A DNA stretch of 64,000 nt from Alphaproteobacteria bacterium UBA6324 (lineage in GTDB: Bacteria; Pseudomonadota; Alphaproteobacteria; CAAGCB01; CAG-977), in NCBI GenBank assembly GCA_002439085.1, contig DJSW01000029.1, positions 100,324 through 164,323 on the forward strand. Reading direction: 5' to 3'. This document shows positions 45,166 through 53,535 of the stretch, piece by piece. The notes under the pieces were generated by a model. It was not told the DNA's origin. It did no database searches and saw only the letters and a program-made list of their open reading frames with translations. The first letter of the stretch is position 1, and each line of letters starts with the position of its first letter. The position numbers and the translations under genes were made by a program.

Positions 45166-46431
45166 ATGACTGTTCAGGTTATCAAAGGCCACATCGTCCA
45201 CGCCCCCGCGTTCGGAAAACTGGATGTTTTGGAAAACGGGTGCATCGTATCGGACGACGGCAAAATCGCCGGCGTTTTTCAGGACGTTCCCGAACAATAC
45301 AAAAACGCGCTGACGGTCGATTACGGCGACCGGATGATCATGCCGTCGTTCGCCGACACGCATATGCACGCCCCGCAATACGCGATGCTGGGCATGGGAA
45401 TGGATCTGCCTTTGCTGGACTGGCTGAACACCTACACGTTCAACACCGAAGCCGCGTTCAAGGATACCGCCTACGCCCGCGAAGTGTATCGGGCTTTGGC
45501 GCGCGAAATGATCGCCAACGGCACGACCCGCGTGTGCGCCTTTTCCTCTCTGCACCGCGAATCCACCATGATTTTGATGGAGGAATTTGAAAACGCCGGC
45601 CTGACGGGGTACGTCGGCAAAGTCAACATGGACAGGAACTCCGGCGACGCGCTGACCGAAACGACCGAGGAATCCATGCGCGAAACGCTGCTCTGGCTGG
45701 ACGAGGCATCGGACAAATTCGACCACGTCAAACCGATTCTGACCCCGCGGTTCACGCCGACCTGCACGAACGAACTGATGGCTTTTCTGGGCAAGCTGGC
45801 GGCGGAAAGAAACTTGCCCGTCCAATCGCACCTGTCCGAAAACACGTCGGAAATCGCGTGGGTCAAGGAATTGCACCCCGATTGCGCCCAATACTGGGAA
45901 AGTTACGCCAAATACGGGCTGTTCAACGACCGCACCGTGATGGCGCACTGCGTCCATTCCGACGCCCGCGAACGCAAAGCGATGAAGGACAACGGCGTGT
46001 GGGTCGCGCACTGCCCCGATTCCAACGTCAACCTGATCAGCGGCACCGCCCCCGTGCGCCAAATGGTCAAAGAGGGCGTGCGCGTCACGCTGGGGTCGGA
46101 CATCGCGGGCGGCGCGCTGTTGGCGATGAACAAAGTCGTCACGGCCGCGATCCGCGCGTCAAAGGTCAAACGCATCGAAACGAATTGGACGGACGATTTC
46201 CTGACCGTCGCCGAAGCGTTCTATCTGGGCACGACAGGCGGCGCGAAGTTTTTCGGCGCGGGCGAAGGATTCGCGGCGGGCGACGAATTGCACGCGATCG
46301 TCGTTGACGACGCCGACCTGCCCAAACCGGCGAAAAAACTGTCCGTCGCGGAACGGTTTGAACGCGCGGTCTATTTGATGGACAAACACAACATCACCGC
46401 CGTTTACAGTGCCGGCCGACAGGTGAAATGA
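45166..46431 (+). CDS. guaD: Guanine deaminase
   Basis: The protein is 421 aa. It is an amidohydrolase with the metal HxH in FADTHMHAPQY, QSHLSENTSE, MAHCVHS and GSDIAGG, the set seen in guanine deaminases that hydrolyse guanine to xanthine and ammonia. Length fits the family (about 440 aa). The ATG at 45166 follows AAGGAT. It lies behind a guanine-type riboswitch, so guanine probably controls its own breakdown. Confidence 0.93.
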   Translation: MTVQVIKGHIVHAPAFGKLDVLENGCIVSDDGKIAGVFQDVPEQYKNALTVDYGDRMIMPSFADTHMHAPQYAMLGMGMDLPLLDWLNTYTFNTEAAFKDTAYAREVYRALAREMIANGTTRVCAFSSLHRESTMILMEEFENAGLTGYVGKVNMDRNSGDALTETTEESMRETLLWLDEASDKFDHVKPILTPRFTPTCTNELMAFLGKLAAERNLPVQSHLSENTSEIAWVKELHPDCAQYWESYAKYGLFNDRTVMAHCVHSDARERKAMKDNGVWVAHCPDSNVNLISGTAPVRQMVKEGVRVTLGSDIAGGALLAMNKVVTAAIRASKVKRIETNWTDDFLTVAEAFYLGTTGGAKFFGAGEGFAAGDELHAIVVDDADLPKPAKKLSVAERFERAVYLMDKHNITAVYSAGRQVK

Positions 46432-46453
46432 GCAAAGAACAAAAAAAGAACAT

Positions 46454-46482
46454 TTGACAGCTTTCTTTTTTTTTAATACATT
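46454..46482 (+). promoter_or_regulatory. Promoter of the restriction-modification operon
   Basis: A perfect TTGACA (46454-46459) and TACATT (46477-46482) lie 17 bp apart in A+T-rich DNA, with the methyltransferase ATG 30 nt on after AGGGAG. Confidence 0.65.
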
Positions 46483-46511
46483 TAATTTTTCTACAAGATA
46501 GGGAGATTAAA

Positions 46512-47546
46512 ATGCGTATCAAAATGGCGGAATTATTTTGTGGAGCGGGTGGAATTGGCTTGGGCGCGACTTTGAGCCATGTAGGAGATTTATCATACGA
46601 ACATATCTGGGCAACCGATTATGACAAAGATGCCTGCGAAACTTATCAGTATAACTTACACCCCCAAAAAATAATTTGCCAAGATATTCGCAAGCTTGAT
46701 TTTGAAAAATTAAAGCAGTATGGGAACATTGATTGTTTGACATTCGGATTTCCATGCAATGATTTTAGTGTTGTCGGAGAAAAAAAAGGTGTAGATGGTG
46801 TATTTGGAGCTCTATACCAATACTGCGCCAAAGCTCTTCATGTATTCAAGCCTAAATTTTTCGTTGCAGAAAACGTAGGAGGATTAAAAAATGCTAACGA
46901 AGGAAAGGCATTTAATAAAGTTTTATCTTCTTTTGAAGAAGAAGGATATAAACTTTTTCCAAATTTATATCAGTTTGACAAATATGGCGTCCCCCAAAAA
47001 AGGCAACGAATAATAATAGTCGGCATTAGAAAAGATTTGCCATACCTGTTTAAAATACCATCTTATAAAAAATACGAAAACGTAGATATTTCAGTACGTA
47101 CTGCACTGAAAGATGTTGAAAATGCATTGTATAATAATGAGCGAACGAAACAATCACCAATTGTTATAGAACGCCTGAAATATATAAAAGAAGGGGAAAA
47201 TGCATTTAACTCAAATTTACCTCCTGAATTACAATTAAATATTAAGGGGGCTAAAATAAGCCAAATTTACAGACGATTAAAAGCAGATGAACCATCCTAT
47301 ACTATTACTGCAAGCGGTGGCGGAGGTACACACGTTTATCATTATGCCGAGAACAGAGCTTTAACAAATAGAGAACGAGCTCGCATACAATCATTCCCTG
47401 ATGATTTTATTTTCAAAGGATCAAAAGAAAGTGTCAGAAAACAAATAGGGATGGCCGTTCCTCCACAAGGGGTTAAAGTAATTTTTGAAGCACTTTTAAA
47501 AACGATAGCCGGTATAGACTATGATTCTATTCCTGGAAAGGTTTGA
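46512..47546 (+). CDS. DNA cytosine-5 methyltransferase (type II modification)
   Basis: The protein is 344 aa. All main m5C motifs appear in order: I (ELFCGAGGIGLG), IV with the catalytic Pro81-Cys82 (GFPCNDFS), VI (ENVGG), VIII (QKRQRI), IX (ERARIQSFPD) and X (GMAVPP). It modifies cytosine in the target of its cognate enzyme, whose gene follows at once. Base usage is much richer in A+T than the chromosome around it, a mark of recent transfer. Confidence 0.95.
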   Translation: MRIKMAELFCGAGGIGLGATLSHVGDLSYEHIWATDYDKDACETYQYNLHPQKIICQDIRKLDFEKLKQYGNIDCLTFGFPCNDFSVVGEKKGVDGVFGALYQYCAKALHVFKPKFFVAENVGGLKNANEGKAFNKVLSSFEEEGYKLFPNLYQFDKYGVPQKRQRIIIVGIRKDLPYLFKIPSYKKYENVDISVRTALKDVENALYNNERTKQSPIVIERLKYIKEGENAFNSNLPPELQLNIKGAKISQIYRRLKADEPSYTITASGGGGTHVYHYAENRALTNRERARIQSFPDDFIFKGSKESVRKQIGMAVPPQGVKVIFEALLKTIAGIDYDSIPGKV

Positions 47547-47548
47547 AT

Positions 47549-48496
47549 ATGACACAATTACTAAAAAACGATGATCTATTTAGAGAGGCTTTAATCAAAC
47601 CAGCTTCTTGCTCTGATACATTTATAACTTTATCTGGATTCGCAACCCCTGGCATGGTCATGACGCATCGAGAAGCCTTAATAAAAAAAGAATTATCTAT
47701 CAAAATGAACGTTTTTGTAGGAATGGTTTCTTTTTCAGGAATATCTGCATATCATCATGAAAATTTCAAACGACTTATGACAGATTATACAGATACATTT
47801 TCATGTTCTTACTTATATAAAACTGTTCATTCTAAATTGTTTTTATGGTTAAAAAATGGAAAACCAATTATTTCATTTTGCGGCTCCGCAAACTATACAA
47901 CAAACGGCTTTTTAAGCACTCAAGAAGAACTCTTAACAGAGTGCAACCCAAATGAAGCCTATGAATACATACAACACTTTGAAAATGAAAGCATCTACTG
48001 CAATCATCCCGAAGTTGACGACAAGTTTTGCATAACGGACCGTCCCTATAAGAAACCAAATACACCTACCAAACAAAATAAAAAAGTCATTGACACTATC
48101 AGATTGCCTTTATTTTCTGAAAGAACAGGGAAGATACATGAAAAAGCTGGATTAAACTGGGGACAACGAACTGGGAGAGAACCGAATCAAGCATATATTC
48201 CTGTCCCGAGGGACAAAGCTCAGAGCGGATTTTTTCCCGAACGTGGAAAATACTTTTCTGTTTTGACGGATGATGGTATTCCTTTTGTATGCACAATTGA
48301 ACAAGAGGGAGATAAAGCATTATCAACGCCCCAAAACAACAGCTTATTGGGAGAGTATTTTAGAAACAAATTAAATGTTCCCCTTGGTAAAAAAGTTTCA
48401 TTAGATGATTTAGATCGCTATGGATCAAGATATGTTACTTTTTCAAAAATAGATGATGATGAATATTTAATGTCATATGAAAAAGACACAAAATAA
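47549..48496 (+). CDS. NgoFVII-type restriction endonuclease (phospholipase D fold)
   Basis: The protein is 315 aa. The N-terminal half holds a PLD-type site, HSKLFLW (HxK) with CGSANYT (the paired Asn), and the C-terminal half the GLNWGQRTGREPNQAYIPVP segment typical of the NgoFVII family, whose characterised members read GCSGC. Only one HxK is present, so two chains should pair to cut. The ATG 47549 was chosen over a TTG at 47543; GGAAAGG precedes it. A+T-rich like its methylase. Confidence 0.9.
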   Translation: MTQLLKNDDLFREALIKPASCSDTFITLSGFATPGMVMTHREALIKKELSIKMNVFVGMVSFSGISAYHHENFKRLMTDYTDTFSCSYLYKTVHSKLFLWLKNGKPIISFCGSANYTTNGFLSTQEELLTECNPNEAYEYIQHFENESIYCNHPEVDDKFCITDRPYKKPNTPTKQNKKVIDTIRLPLFSERTGKIHEKAGLNWGQRTGREPNQAYIPVPRDKAQSGFFPERGKYFSVLTDDGIPFVCTIEQEGDKALSTPQNNSLLGEYFRNKLNVPLGKKVSLDDLDRYGSRYVTFSKIDDDEYLMSYEKDTK

Positions 48497-48527
48497 CTTT
48501 CGACCACGCGTTGAAAAAGGATTTGTG

Positions 48528-48818
48528 ATGTTGGGAGTCACGGACGGCGAACTGGCCGTTTTGAAAAGCATATTCGCCCCTTATCAATCGGCGTACCGGT
48601 TTGAATGTTACGTTTCGCGCGTCAAGGGCGGATTTGAAAAAACGTCGGATTTGGACGTTATGATCACGGGCGCGGACGCCGTCCCTTTTGATGTTCTGGA
48701 TGAAATCAAACAAAAGTGCGACGACAGCGTCCTGCCCTATATCGTCAATTTTTGCGACCGGCGCAGGGTGTCCGAATCGTTTTACGAATCCGTCAAAAAC
48801 GACCTGACCGCCCTTTGA
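48528..48818 (+). CDS. Minimal nucleotidyltransferase-like protein (MNT type)
   Basis: The protein is 96 aa. It has the polymerase-beta-like nucleotidyltransferase motif in SRVKGGFEKTSDLDVMITG, where the GS before the Arg of the usual GSRARG is replaced by VS but the DxD pair is kept. Such minimal enzymes often act with a HEPN partner in toxin-antitoxin pairs, but none is adjacent. The start was placed after AAGGA. Its base composition is that of the chromosome, unlike the restriction genes just upstream. Confidence 0.6.
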   Translation: MLGVTDGELAVLKSIFAPYQSAYRFECYVSRVKGGFEKTSDLDVMITGADAVPFDVLDEIKQKCDDSVLPYIVNFCDRRRVSESFYESVKNDLTAL

Positions 48819-48827
48819 CGCGCCGCT

Positions 48828-49343
48828 TCAGCCCTGCTCGAAAAAGACCGGCGGAAAGACCAACTCGGCGTCCAGCCGCGCCCCGCTGTTTTGCAGATCG
48901 CAAACCATGAAACATTCCGGCGGGATTTCCATCGCACACCGCAATCCGAACAAAGCGGCCGGACGATATCCGAATTTCGGATAGTACGCCGGATGCCCGA
49001 CCAGTACGGAAAAGCCGAAGCCCGCTTTTTTGGCAGCACTGTGTCCGGCTTTGATCAGCGCGCCGCCGATCCCGCGGTTTTGGCGTTCCGGCGCGACGGC
49101 CAAGGGCGCCAAAATCAGCTGCGGCGTTTTGGCGATTTCAAGCGTTGTCAGCATAACGTGTCCGACAATCCGGCCGCCGTCTTCGGCCACCAGCTCCAAT
49201 TCGGGAACGTATCCGCCGGTTTTCCGCAACCGGCCGACAAGGTTCTGTTCGTCGCCGCTCGCCTGTTCCATTCCGGCGAACGCGCGTTTGACGACATCGT
49301 AAATTTCCGCGTCGTCGGCGGATGTTCTTTGTCTGATGATCAT
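48828..49343 (-). CDS. GNAT acetyltransferase, likely YjhQ-type partner of TopAI
   Basis: The protein is 171 aa with the GNAT fold: IVGHVMLTTLEI, the acetyl-CoA loop PERQNRGIGGALIKAG (the Q/RxxGxG/A motif) and GHPAYYPKFGYRPA. The start at 49343 has AAAGGA 6 nt upstream. It starts 11 nt after the stop of a YjhX-family gene; in E. coli the same order yjhX-yjhQ forms a toxin-antitoxin pair, with YjhQ (a GNAT protein) as antitoxin. The substrate is unknown. Confidence 0.8.
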   Translation of the reverse strand: MIIRQRTSADDAEIYDVVKRAFAGMEQASGDEQNLVGRLRKTGGYVPELELVAEDGGRIVGHVMLTTLEIAKTPQLILAPLAVAPERQNRGIGGALIKAGHSAAKKAGFGFSVLVGHPAYYPKFGYRPAALFGLRCAMEIPPECFMVCDLQNSGARLDAELVFPPVFFEQG

Positions 49344-49354
49344 TTCAAATCCTT

Positions 49355-49612
49355 TCATCTGTTGTCGGGTTGGGGACGCACGGCGGCCAATCCTTTGGCC
49401 GTGACGCGATAAGGTGCGCCCTGTTTTGACGAAATCAGCCGTTTCGCGCGCAATTTCATAAAAACAGCCATTGTGCAATCGACCAAAACGAAACCGTCGC
49501 GGTTATAGCAAACGATTTGCGTGATTTTGCCCCGATTGTCGCGCGTGTGGACGATGCGCCCGCCCTGTGCGAGGACGTGCAGCGTCCTTTGTTCTGCTTT
49601 GGAAATATTCAT
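49355..49612 (-). CDS. TopAI (YjhX/UPF0386) family protein, probable topoisomerase I inhibitor toxin
   Basis: The protein is 85 aa, the family's exact length, and nearly the whole chain fits the UPF0386 pattern ([48 protein letters not shown]). In E. coli the member YjhX inhibits topoisomerase I. The ATG at 49612 is preferred to an upstream TTG. Paired with the GNAT gene it probably forms a toxin-antitoxin module. Confidence 0.85.
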   Translation of the reverse strand: MNISKAEQRTLHVLAQGGRIVHTRDNRGKITQIVCYNRDGFVLVDCTMAVFMKLRAKRLISSKQGAPYRVTAKGLAAVRPQPDNR

Positions 49613-49866
49613 ATCGGAATTCCGCAATCAAAAAAATAAACACCTTGACGCGGGCGAAACGCCTGCGCCGTTCATTTTTTCCGGTAAACAAGGCTGTCAA
49701 AGCCCGTTACCGACCGATTGCAATTCCCGACATACACCCTCTTGTGCATAGGATTAAAACGGAAAGATTATAGCACGGAAAATAAATTTATCCAACAAAG
49801 AACATATTGAAACCGGCCGGATCAGACATCATATTTCTCGCAGGTTTAATTTTTCGGGAGTTTGAA

Positions 49867-50403
49867 ATGATCATTGTCGAATCCTCCGGCTTCAAACCGA
49901 ACAAAGGTTTGCTGTTTTTCGGAATACTGATGATTTTGGCGGGCGTTTGGGTCGCGTTGAATCCGGACGCCGTTTTGTTGGCAACGGCGCTGTATCTGGG
50001 CGTCGCGTTTTTGTTGGGCGGCATCGGATACCTATCCGTGTTCGGAACCCTCAAATCGGGCGGATTTCTGGCCTTGGGATTGCTGGACATCATCGTCGGA
50101 CTGGTGTTGATCACCAATCTGGGCGTGACGGCGGCGTCGCTGACCGTTTTGTTGGCGTTGTGGGTGGTTTGCGTCGGCGTCATCCAAATCGCGTTTGCCA
50201 TGGACGTCCGATCGGCCGGTTTGAAATCGTGGACGTGGACACTGTTTTCCGGCATTGCGGGATTGGTGTTCGGATTGCTGATCCTTGCGCATCCGGCGAT
50301 CGGTGCGTTTACCATTTCGCTGATGCTGGGAGTGTATCTGATCCTGTACGGCGGTCTGAGCGTCGCCGAATACGCCACCATGAAAAAAATGACGGCCGCT
50401 TAA
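49867..50403 (+). CDS. HdeD-family membrane protein
   Basis: The protein is 178 aa with six hydrophobic spans in the HdeD repeat pattern (FFGILMILAGVWVALNPDA, GLLDIIVGLVLITN). The E. coli relative helps resist acid at high cell density. It begins after GGGAG and has a terminator immediately after its stop. In the 254 nt upstream of it (49613-49866) no other gene was found. Confidence 0.85.
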   Translation: MIIVESSGFKPNKGLLFFGILMILAGVWVALNPDAVLLATALYLGVAFLLGGIGYLSVFGTLKSGGFLALGLLDIIVGLVLITNLGVTAASLTVLLALWVVCVGVIQIAFAMDVRSAGLKSWTWTLFSGIAGLVFGLLILAHPAIGAFTISLMLGVYLILYGGLSVAEYATMKKMTAA

Positions 50404-50404
50404 G

Positions 50405-50435
50405 AAAAAAGGGAGGCGAAAACCTCCTTTTTTTT
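50405..50435. terminator. Bidirectional terminator between hdeD-like gene and the MacB permease gene
   Basis: Stem GGAGG / CCTCC (50412-50416 with 50423-50427), extended by the A6 tract before it and the T8 tract after it. It serves the two convergent genes. Confidence 0.9.
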
Positions 50436-51651
50436 ACTGATACCGCAACGCTTCAATCGGATCCAGTTTCATCGCCTTATAGGCCGGAAAGACGCCGGAA
50501 ACGACGCCGACGACCAGCGCGACCGTAAACGACAGCACCACCGGCCACAGGCTGAACGGCACGCGGACATCGTACCAATATCCGCCCAGCTGCGACAATC
50601 CGACGCCCAAAACCAGCCCGATCGTGCCGCCGACCATGGATATCAGGACGGCTTCAAACAAAAATTGCAGCATGATCCACCCGTTCGGCGCGCCCAAAGC
50701 TTTGCGGATGCCAATTTCGCGCGTGCGTTCGGTCACGGAAACCAGCATCATGTTCACGATGCCGATCGCCCCGACGACCAATGAAATGGACGCGATCGCC
50801 GCCAGCAGAATCGACAGCACCGTGCCGACCAGCCGGATGTTTTCAACAAATTCGGCGATGTTGAAAATGCGGAAATCGTCGGGATCTTCATCCTTGATTT
50901 TATGGCGGGCGCGCAAAAAGCGCGAAATGCGCCGTTCGACGACGTTCAGGTTTTCCGTTTCCGAAAATTTGACGGCGATATGATTGACGGCGTTCAGTTT
51001 GGCGTATCGGTTGAACCGGCGTTGAACGGTCAAAAGCGGCATCATCACGGACGAATCTTGATTCGCGCCGCCGGAATTCGACCCTTTTTCCTTTAAAACG
51101 CCGACAATGTTGAACGGCTGGTTGCCGATGCGGATCGTTTTGCCCAGCGGGTCTTCGTAGGGATAGAGTTCGGAAACGACTTCGGCGCCGATGACGACGT
51201 TCGTCGTCCCGCGTTTGATGTCCTGATCGTCCAACCCGCGGCCGGCGGCGATTTCCCAGTTGGCCGTTTTCAAATAATCCGGCGTCGTGCCGATGATTGA
51301 AACACTCCAGTTATTGGGACCGTTAATCGCTTGCCGGCTGGTTTGCAAAACGGGCGCGACGACATCCATGCCGCGCAGTTTTTTCATGGCCAGCGCGTCG
51401 TCCAAAGTGATCGATGTCATTGGCCCCGACGTTCTGACGGCCGCCTTGGGGCGTTGGGAATGGATGATCAGCAGGTTCGCCCCCATCGCGACGAACCGTT
51501 CCTGAATGATGTTTTGCACCGTCTGGCCGGCGGCGACCATCATCACGACGGCGCACACGCCGATGATGATCCCCAACGTCGTCAAAAACGACCGGAGTTT
51601 GTTTCCCGTCATGGACAGGCAGGCTTCGTGAAAAACGGATCTGATCATCAT
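50434..51651 (-). CDS. MacB-type ABC transporter permease
   Basis: The protein is 405 aa. One N-terminal span (NKLRSFLTTLGIIIGVCAVVM), a large periplasmic MacB core domain and three C-terminal FtsX-type spans (GIVNMMLVSVTERTREIGIRKALGA) are present. With the ATPase gene it makes a split MacB, powering efflux through the MacA adaptor and TolC-like pore. It overlaps the ATPase gene by 4 nt. Confidence 0.92.
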   Translation of the reverse strand: MMIRSVFHEACLSMTGNKLRSFLTTLGIIIGVCAVVMMVAAGQTVQNIIQERFVAMGANLLIIHSQRPKAAVRTSGPMTSITLDDALAMKKLRGMDVVAPVLQTSRQAINGPNNWSVSIIGTTPDYLKTANWEIAAGRGLDDQDIKRGTTNVVIGAEVVSELYPYEDPLGKTIRIGNQPFNIVGVLKEKGSNSGGANQDSSVMMPLLTVQRRFNRYAKLNAVNHIAVKFSETENLNVVERRISRFLRARHKIKDEDPDDFRIFNIAEFVENIRLVGTVLSILLAAIASISLVVGAIGIVNMMLVSVTERTREIGIRKALGAPNGWIMLQFLFEAVLISMVGGTIGLVLGVGLSQLGGYWYDVRVPFSLWPVVLSFTVALVVGVVSGVFPAYKAMKLDPIEALRYQ

Positions 51652-52367
51652 TTCTGCTGTTCCATATAAGCTTTGACATCCCCGTCGTAAGCGATCCGTC
51701 CGTCAACGATTCTGACCAGACGTTTGGCATAGGCGGCGATGTCGGGTTCGTGCGTGACCAGAACGATCGTAATGCCGTGATCGCGGTTCAGTTGCTGCAA
51801 AAACAGCATGATTTCGTCGCTGGTTTTGCTGTCCAGATTGCCGGTCGGTTCGTCGGCCAAAATCATTTCCGGCGCGTTGATCAACGCCCGCGCGATGGCG
51901 ACGCGCTGCTGCATCCCGCCGGATATCTGGTTCGGATAGCGGTCGGTAAATCCGCGCAGCCCGACCAGCTCCAGCTTTTCAACGGCGCGTTCGATCCGTT
52001 CGGCCTTGTCCGTATCATCGGCGTAAATCAGGGGCAGCGCGACGTTGTCCGTCAGCGTGCGGCGCATCAACAGGTTGAACCCTTGGAAAACAAACCCGAT
52101 CATCCGGTTGCGGATATGCGCCAGTTCCGCATCGGACAAAGCCGAAACCTCTTTGCCGCCAAGGATGTAAGTCCCGCTTGTCGGCCGGTCAAGACAGCCC
52201 AGAATGTTCATAAACGTGGATTTTCCCGCGCCGGACGGCCCCATGATTGCGACGAATTCGCCACGTTCCACCGTCATATCGACGTGTTTCAACACATCCT
52301 GCTTCATACCGCCGGCCATAAAGTAGGTTTTGCACACGTCTTTGATTTCAATGACTTTTTCAGGCAT
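51648..52367 (-). CDS. MacB-type ABC transporter ATPase
   Basis: The protein is 239 aa. Walker A ([11 protein letters not shown]), signature ([15 protein letters not shown]) and Walker B ([15 protein letters not shown]) are complete, in the MacB/LolD subgroup of type VII ABC systems. It hydrolyses ATP to drive the permease downstream. Confidence 0.94.
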   Translation of the reverse strand: MPEKVIEIKDVCKTYFMAGGMKQDVLKHVDMTVERGEFVAIMGPSGAGKSTFMNILGCLDRPTSGTYILGGKEVSALSDAELAHIRNRMIGFVFQGFNLLMRRTLTDNVALPLIYADDTDKAERIERAVEKLELVGLRGFTDRYPNQISGGMQQRVAIARALINAPEMILADEPTGNLDSKTSDEIMLFLQQLNRDHGITIVLVTHEPDIAAYAKRLVRIVDGRIAYDGDVKAYMEQQK

Positions 52368-52383
52368 GGCGCGCGATCCCCGT

Positions 52384-53532
52384 TTAATCCTGATTTTCCG
52401 TCAAATCCTCTAAAACGACCTTGTCGCCCTCTTTCAACCCGTCCGATATTTCCGTGTCAAACAGATTGGAAATACCTTTGGTGACGGTGCGGGCGACGGG
52501 AACGCCGTTTTCCAGCACATACACGATCGCCTGATCGGGTTTCAAGGATTTGCGTTCGCGGATAATGCGGCGTCGTTCCTCGTTCGACCGGCGGTTTCCT
52601 TTCTTTTTGGTTTTTCCCCCCTTTTCCGCGGGATGGAATTGGAATGCCATGTTCTGCAATTTCAAAACGTCGCGCTTTTCCTGAACCGTGATCGTGACAT
52701 AGGCCGTCATGCCGGGCAGCAGGCGCAAATCGTCGTTGGAAATGGAAATGACGACCGTGTACATAACGACTTTGGAATCCTCCGTCGGCTGCAGGCGGAC
52801 TTGGGACACCGTGCCTTTGAACGTGTCGGACGGAAACGTGTCAACGGTGAAATCGACCGGCAGCCCCTGTTTGATCTGGCCGATGTCGGCTTCGGAAATC
52901 TGCGCCTCGATCTGCATTTTCGTCAAATCCTCGGCGATTGTGAACAGTTCCGGCGTTTGGAACGACGATGCGACGGTCTGGCCTTCCTCGACCACGCGGG
53001 TGACGATGATGCCGTCAACGGGGGAAACAATGTTCGCGTATCCCAGATTGCGTTTGGCCTTGCGTTCCTGCGCGACCGCCTTGTCATACGCGGATTGCGC
53101 GTTCACGGCGGACAGCTCGGCTTCTTCGGATTCATAGCGGGCGATGAAATTCTGTTTAAATAGTTCGCGGTTGCGTTTGGCGTTCAATCGGGCGTAATCC
53201 AGCCGCGCTTTGGCGTCGGTGACGGCGGCGCGCGCCTCTTTCAAATCCTCTTCCAGCGTAAAGGTTTCCAGCTGCGCGATCAAATCGCCCTTTTTGACGG
53301 CGTCATTGTAATCAACGTAAACCTTTTCGATGATGCCGGACACCTGCGTGCCGACGCTGACGATGTTGACGGGCTGGATCGTGCCGGTCGCGGAAACGTC
53401 AACGCGGATGTCGCCTTTGGTCACGGTTGTCGTGTCGTAAACGGCCGCCGCCGGTTTTGTCGCGTGGCGGTAATACATGAACCCGCCGGCCGCCAGAGCC
53501 AAAACGATTGAAATGATCAAAGTCTTTTTCAT
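52384..53532 (-). CDS. MacA-like periplasmic adaptor (HlyD/RND-type MFP)
   Basis: The protein is 382 aa. A signal anchor (KTLIISIVLALAAGGFMYY) precedes barrel-sandwich and beta-barrel parts with a long coiled-coil hairpin (residues ~90-180) rich in Ala, Lys and Glu, and VDFTVDTFPSDTFKGTVSQV in the beta-barrel domain. A basic segment near residue 310 is unusual. It links the inner-membrane transporter to the TolC-like protein, whose gene is directly upstream. Confidence 0.92.
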   Translation of the reverse strand: MKKTLIISIVLALAAGGFMYYRHATKPAAAVYDTTTVTKGDIRVDVSATGTIQPVNIVSVGTQVSGIIEKVYVDYNDAVKKGDLIAQLETFTLEEDLKEARAAVTDAKARLDYARLNAKRNRELFKQNFIARYESEEAELSAVNAQSAYDKAVAQERKAKRNLGYANIVSPVDGIIVTRVVEEGQTVASSFQTPELFTIAEDLTKMQIEAQISEADIGQIKQGLPVDFTVDTFPSDTFKGTVSQVRLQPTEDSKVVMYTVVISISNDDLRLLPGMTAYVTITVQEKRDVLKLQNMAFQFHPAEKGGKTKKKGNRRSNEERRRIIRERKSLKPDQAIVYVLENGVPVARTVTKGISNLFDTEISDGLKEGDKVVLEDLTENQD

Positions 53533-53535
53533 CGG

